Assembly (NCBI GenBank): GCA_947087275.1
Contig: CAMUBZ010000005.1
Location: 1-60,728 of the forward strand
DNA length: 60,728 nucleotides
Direction of reading: 5' to 3'
Source of the DNA: an uncultured Candidatus Saccharibacteria bacterium
GTDB lineage: Bacteria > Patescibacteriota > Saccharimonadia > Saccharimonadales > Saccharimonadaceae
The position numbers and the translations under genes are program-made. This document shows positions 60,728 through 60,728 of the stretch, piece after piece. Each line of letters opens with the position of its first letter. Position 1 is the stretch's first letter. The notes beneath the pieces were generated by a model. That model did not search any database and was not told where the DNA came from. It was given only the letters and a program-made list of their open reading frames with translations.

Positions 60728-60728
60728 T

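Noticed and set aside
1-60728. Use of UGA as a sense codon
   Set aside because: UGA ends several genes at proper positions (prepilin, phosphoketolase N half) and tryptophans are encoded by UGG.
1-60728. CRISPR array or insertion sequence
   Set aside because: No regularly spaced repeats and no transposase or integrase frames were seen.

Overview
The window reads as a piece of a small, streamlined genome of the Candidate Phyla Radiation, most likely Candidatus Saccharibacteria (TM7). This is inferred from gene content: a phosphoketolase carried as two overlapping genes, HrcA-GrpE, an agmatine fermentation module, a VirB6/TrbL-like secretion protein, an LPTTG surface protein, a prepilin, cell-wall enzymes (PBP1, MurA, MurB) and almost no biosynthesis. 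UGA is used as a stop (for example in the prepilin and the first phosphoketolase gene), so the code is standard and not the UGA-Gly code of Gracilibacteria/SR1.

Layout. 1-6.6 kb: tRNA-Met, an orphan cassette, prepilin, carbamate kinase, a cysteine-less flavin reductase, membrane proteins, a lamin-tail surface protein and an adenylate-kinase-like enzyme. 6.7-16.6 kb: hrcA-grpE, split phosphoketolase, PIN-TRAM protein, class A PBP, tyrS and a flippase-like protein. 16.7-17.5 kb: two head-to-head cassettes inside a 45-bp inverted repeat. 17.5-31 kb: phosphomannomutase-like HAD enzyme, pyrH, tpiA, tRNA-Gly/His and a run of large accessory or surface proteins ending in the LPTTG protein. 31-36 kb: another cassette, then a two-gene VirB6-like unit. 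36-48 kb: lipoprotein, ruvB, the ptcA-aguD-aguA operon, gpmI with two palindromic inserts, a PRC-barrel protein and recA-recX. 48-60.7 kb: a fifth cassette, XRE-MurA fusion, galU, tilS, lepA, two accessory genes, MATE-kinase fusion, folD, murB and tRNA-Lys.

Energy genes form a simple scheme. Agmatine is deiminated (AguA), carbamoylputrescine is split (PtcA), and carbamoyl phosphate is used by carbamate kinase (about 39 kb away) to make ATP, while AguD exchanges agmatine for putrescine. Phosphoketolase, TpiA and GpmI serve sugar catabolism.

Expression follows two styles. Most housekeeping operons have a TATAAT-like box ending 6-7 nt before the ATG, which predicts leaderless mRNAs. The accessory genes instead have a TTGACA-N17-TGTGCTACAAT promoter, an 80-220 nt structured leader and a strong GGAGG site.

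The most unusual signal is a set of five orphan gene-end cassettes that start at GTGCGCAGCG and end in a conserved GC-rich block encoding GFPLRCL. Three of them lie in a predicted small RNA with a conserved start hairpin and a pair of complementary boxes (AAAGATCG / CGATCTTT) flanking the cassette. They look like template or donor cassettes for diversifying a C-type-lectin-like surface protein; no reverse transcriptase lies in the window. A second novelty is a family of about 90-110 nt palindromic elements, two intergenic and one inserted in frame in gpmI.
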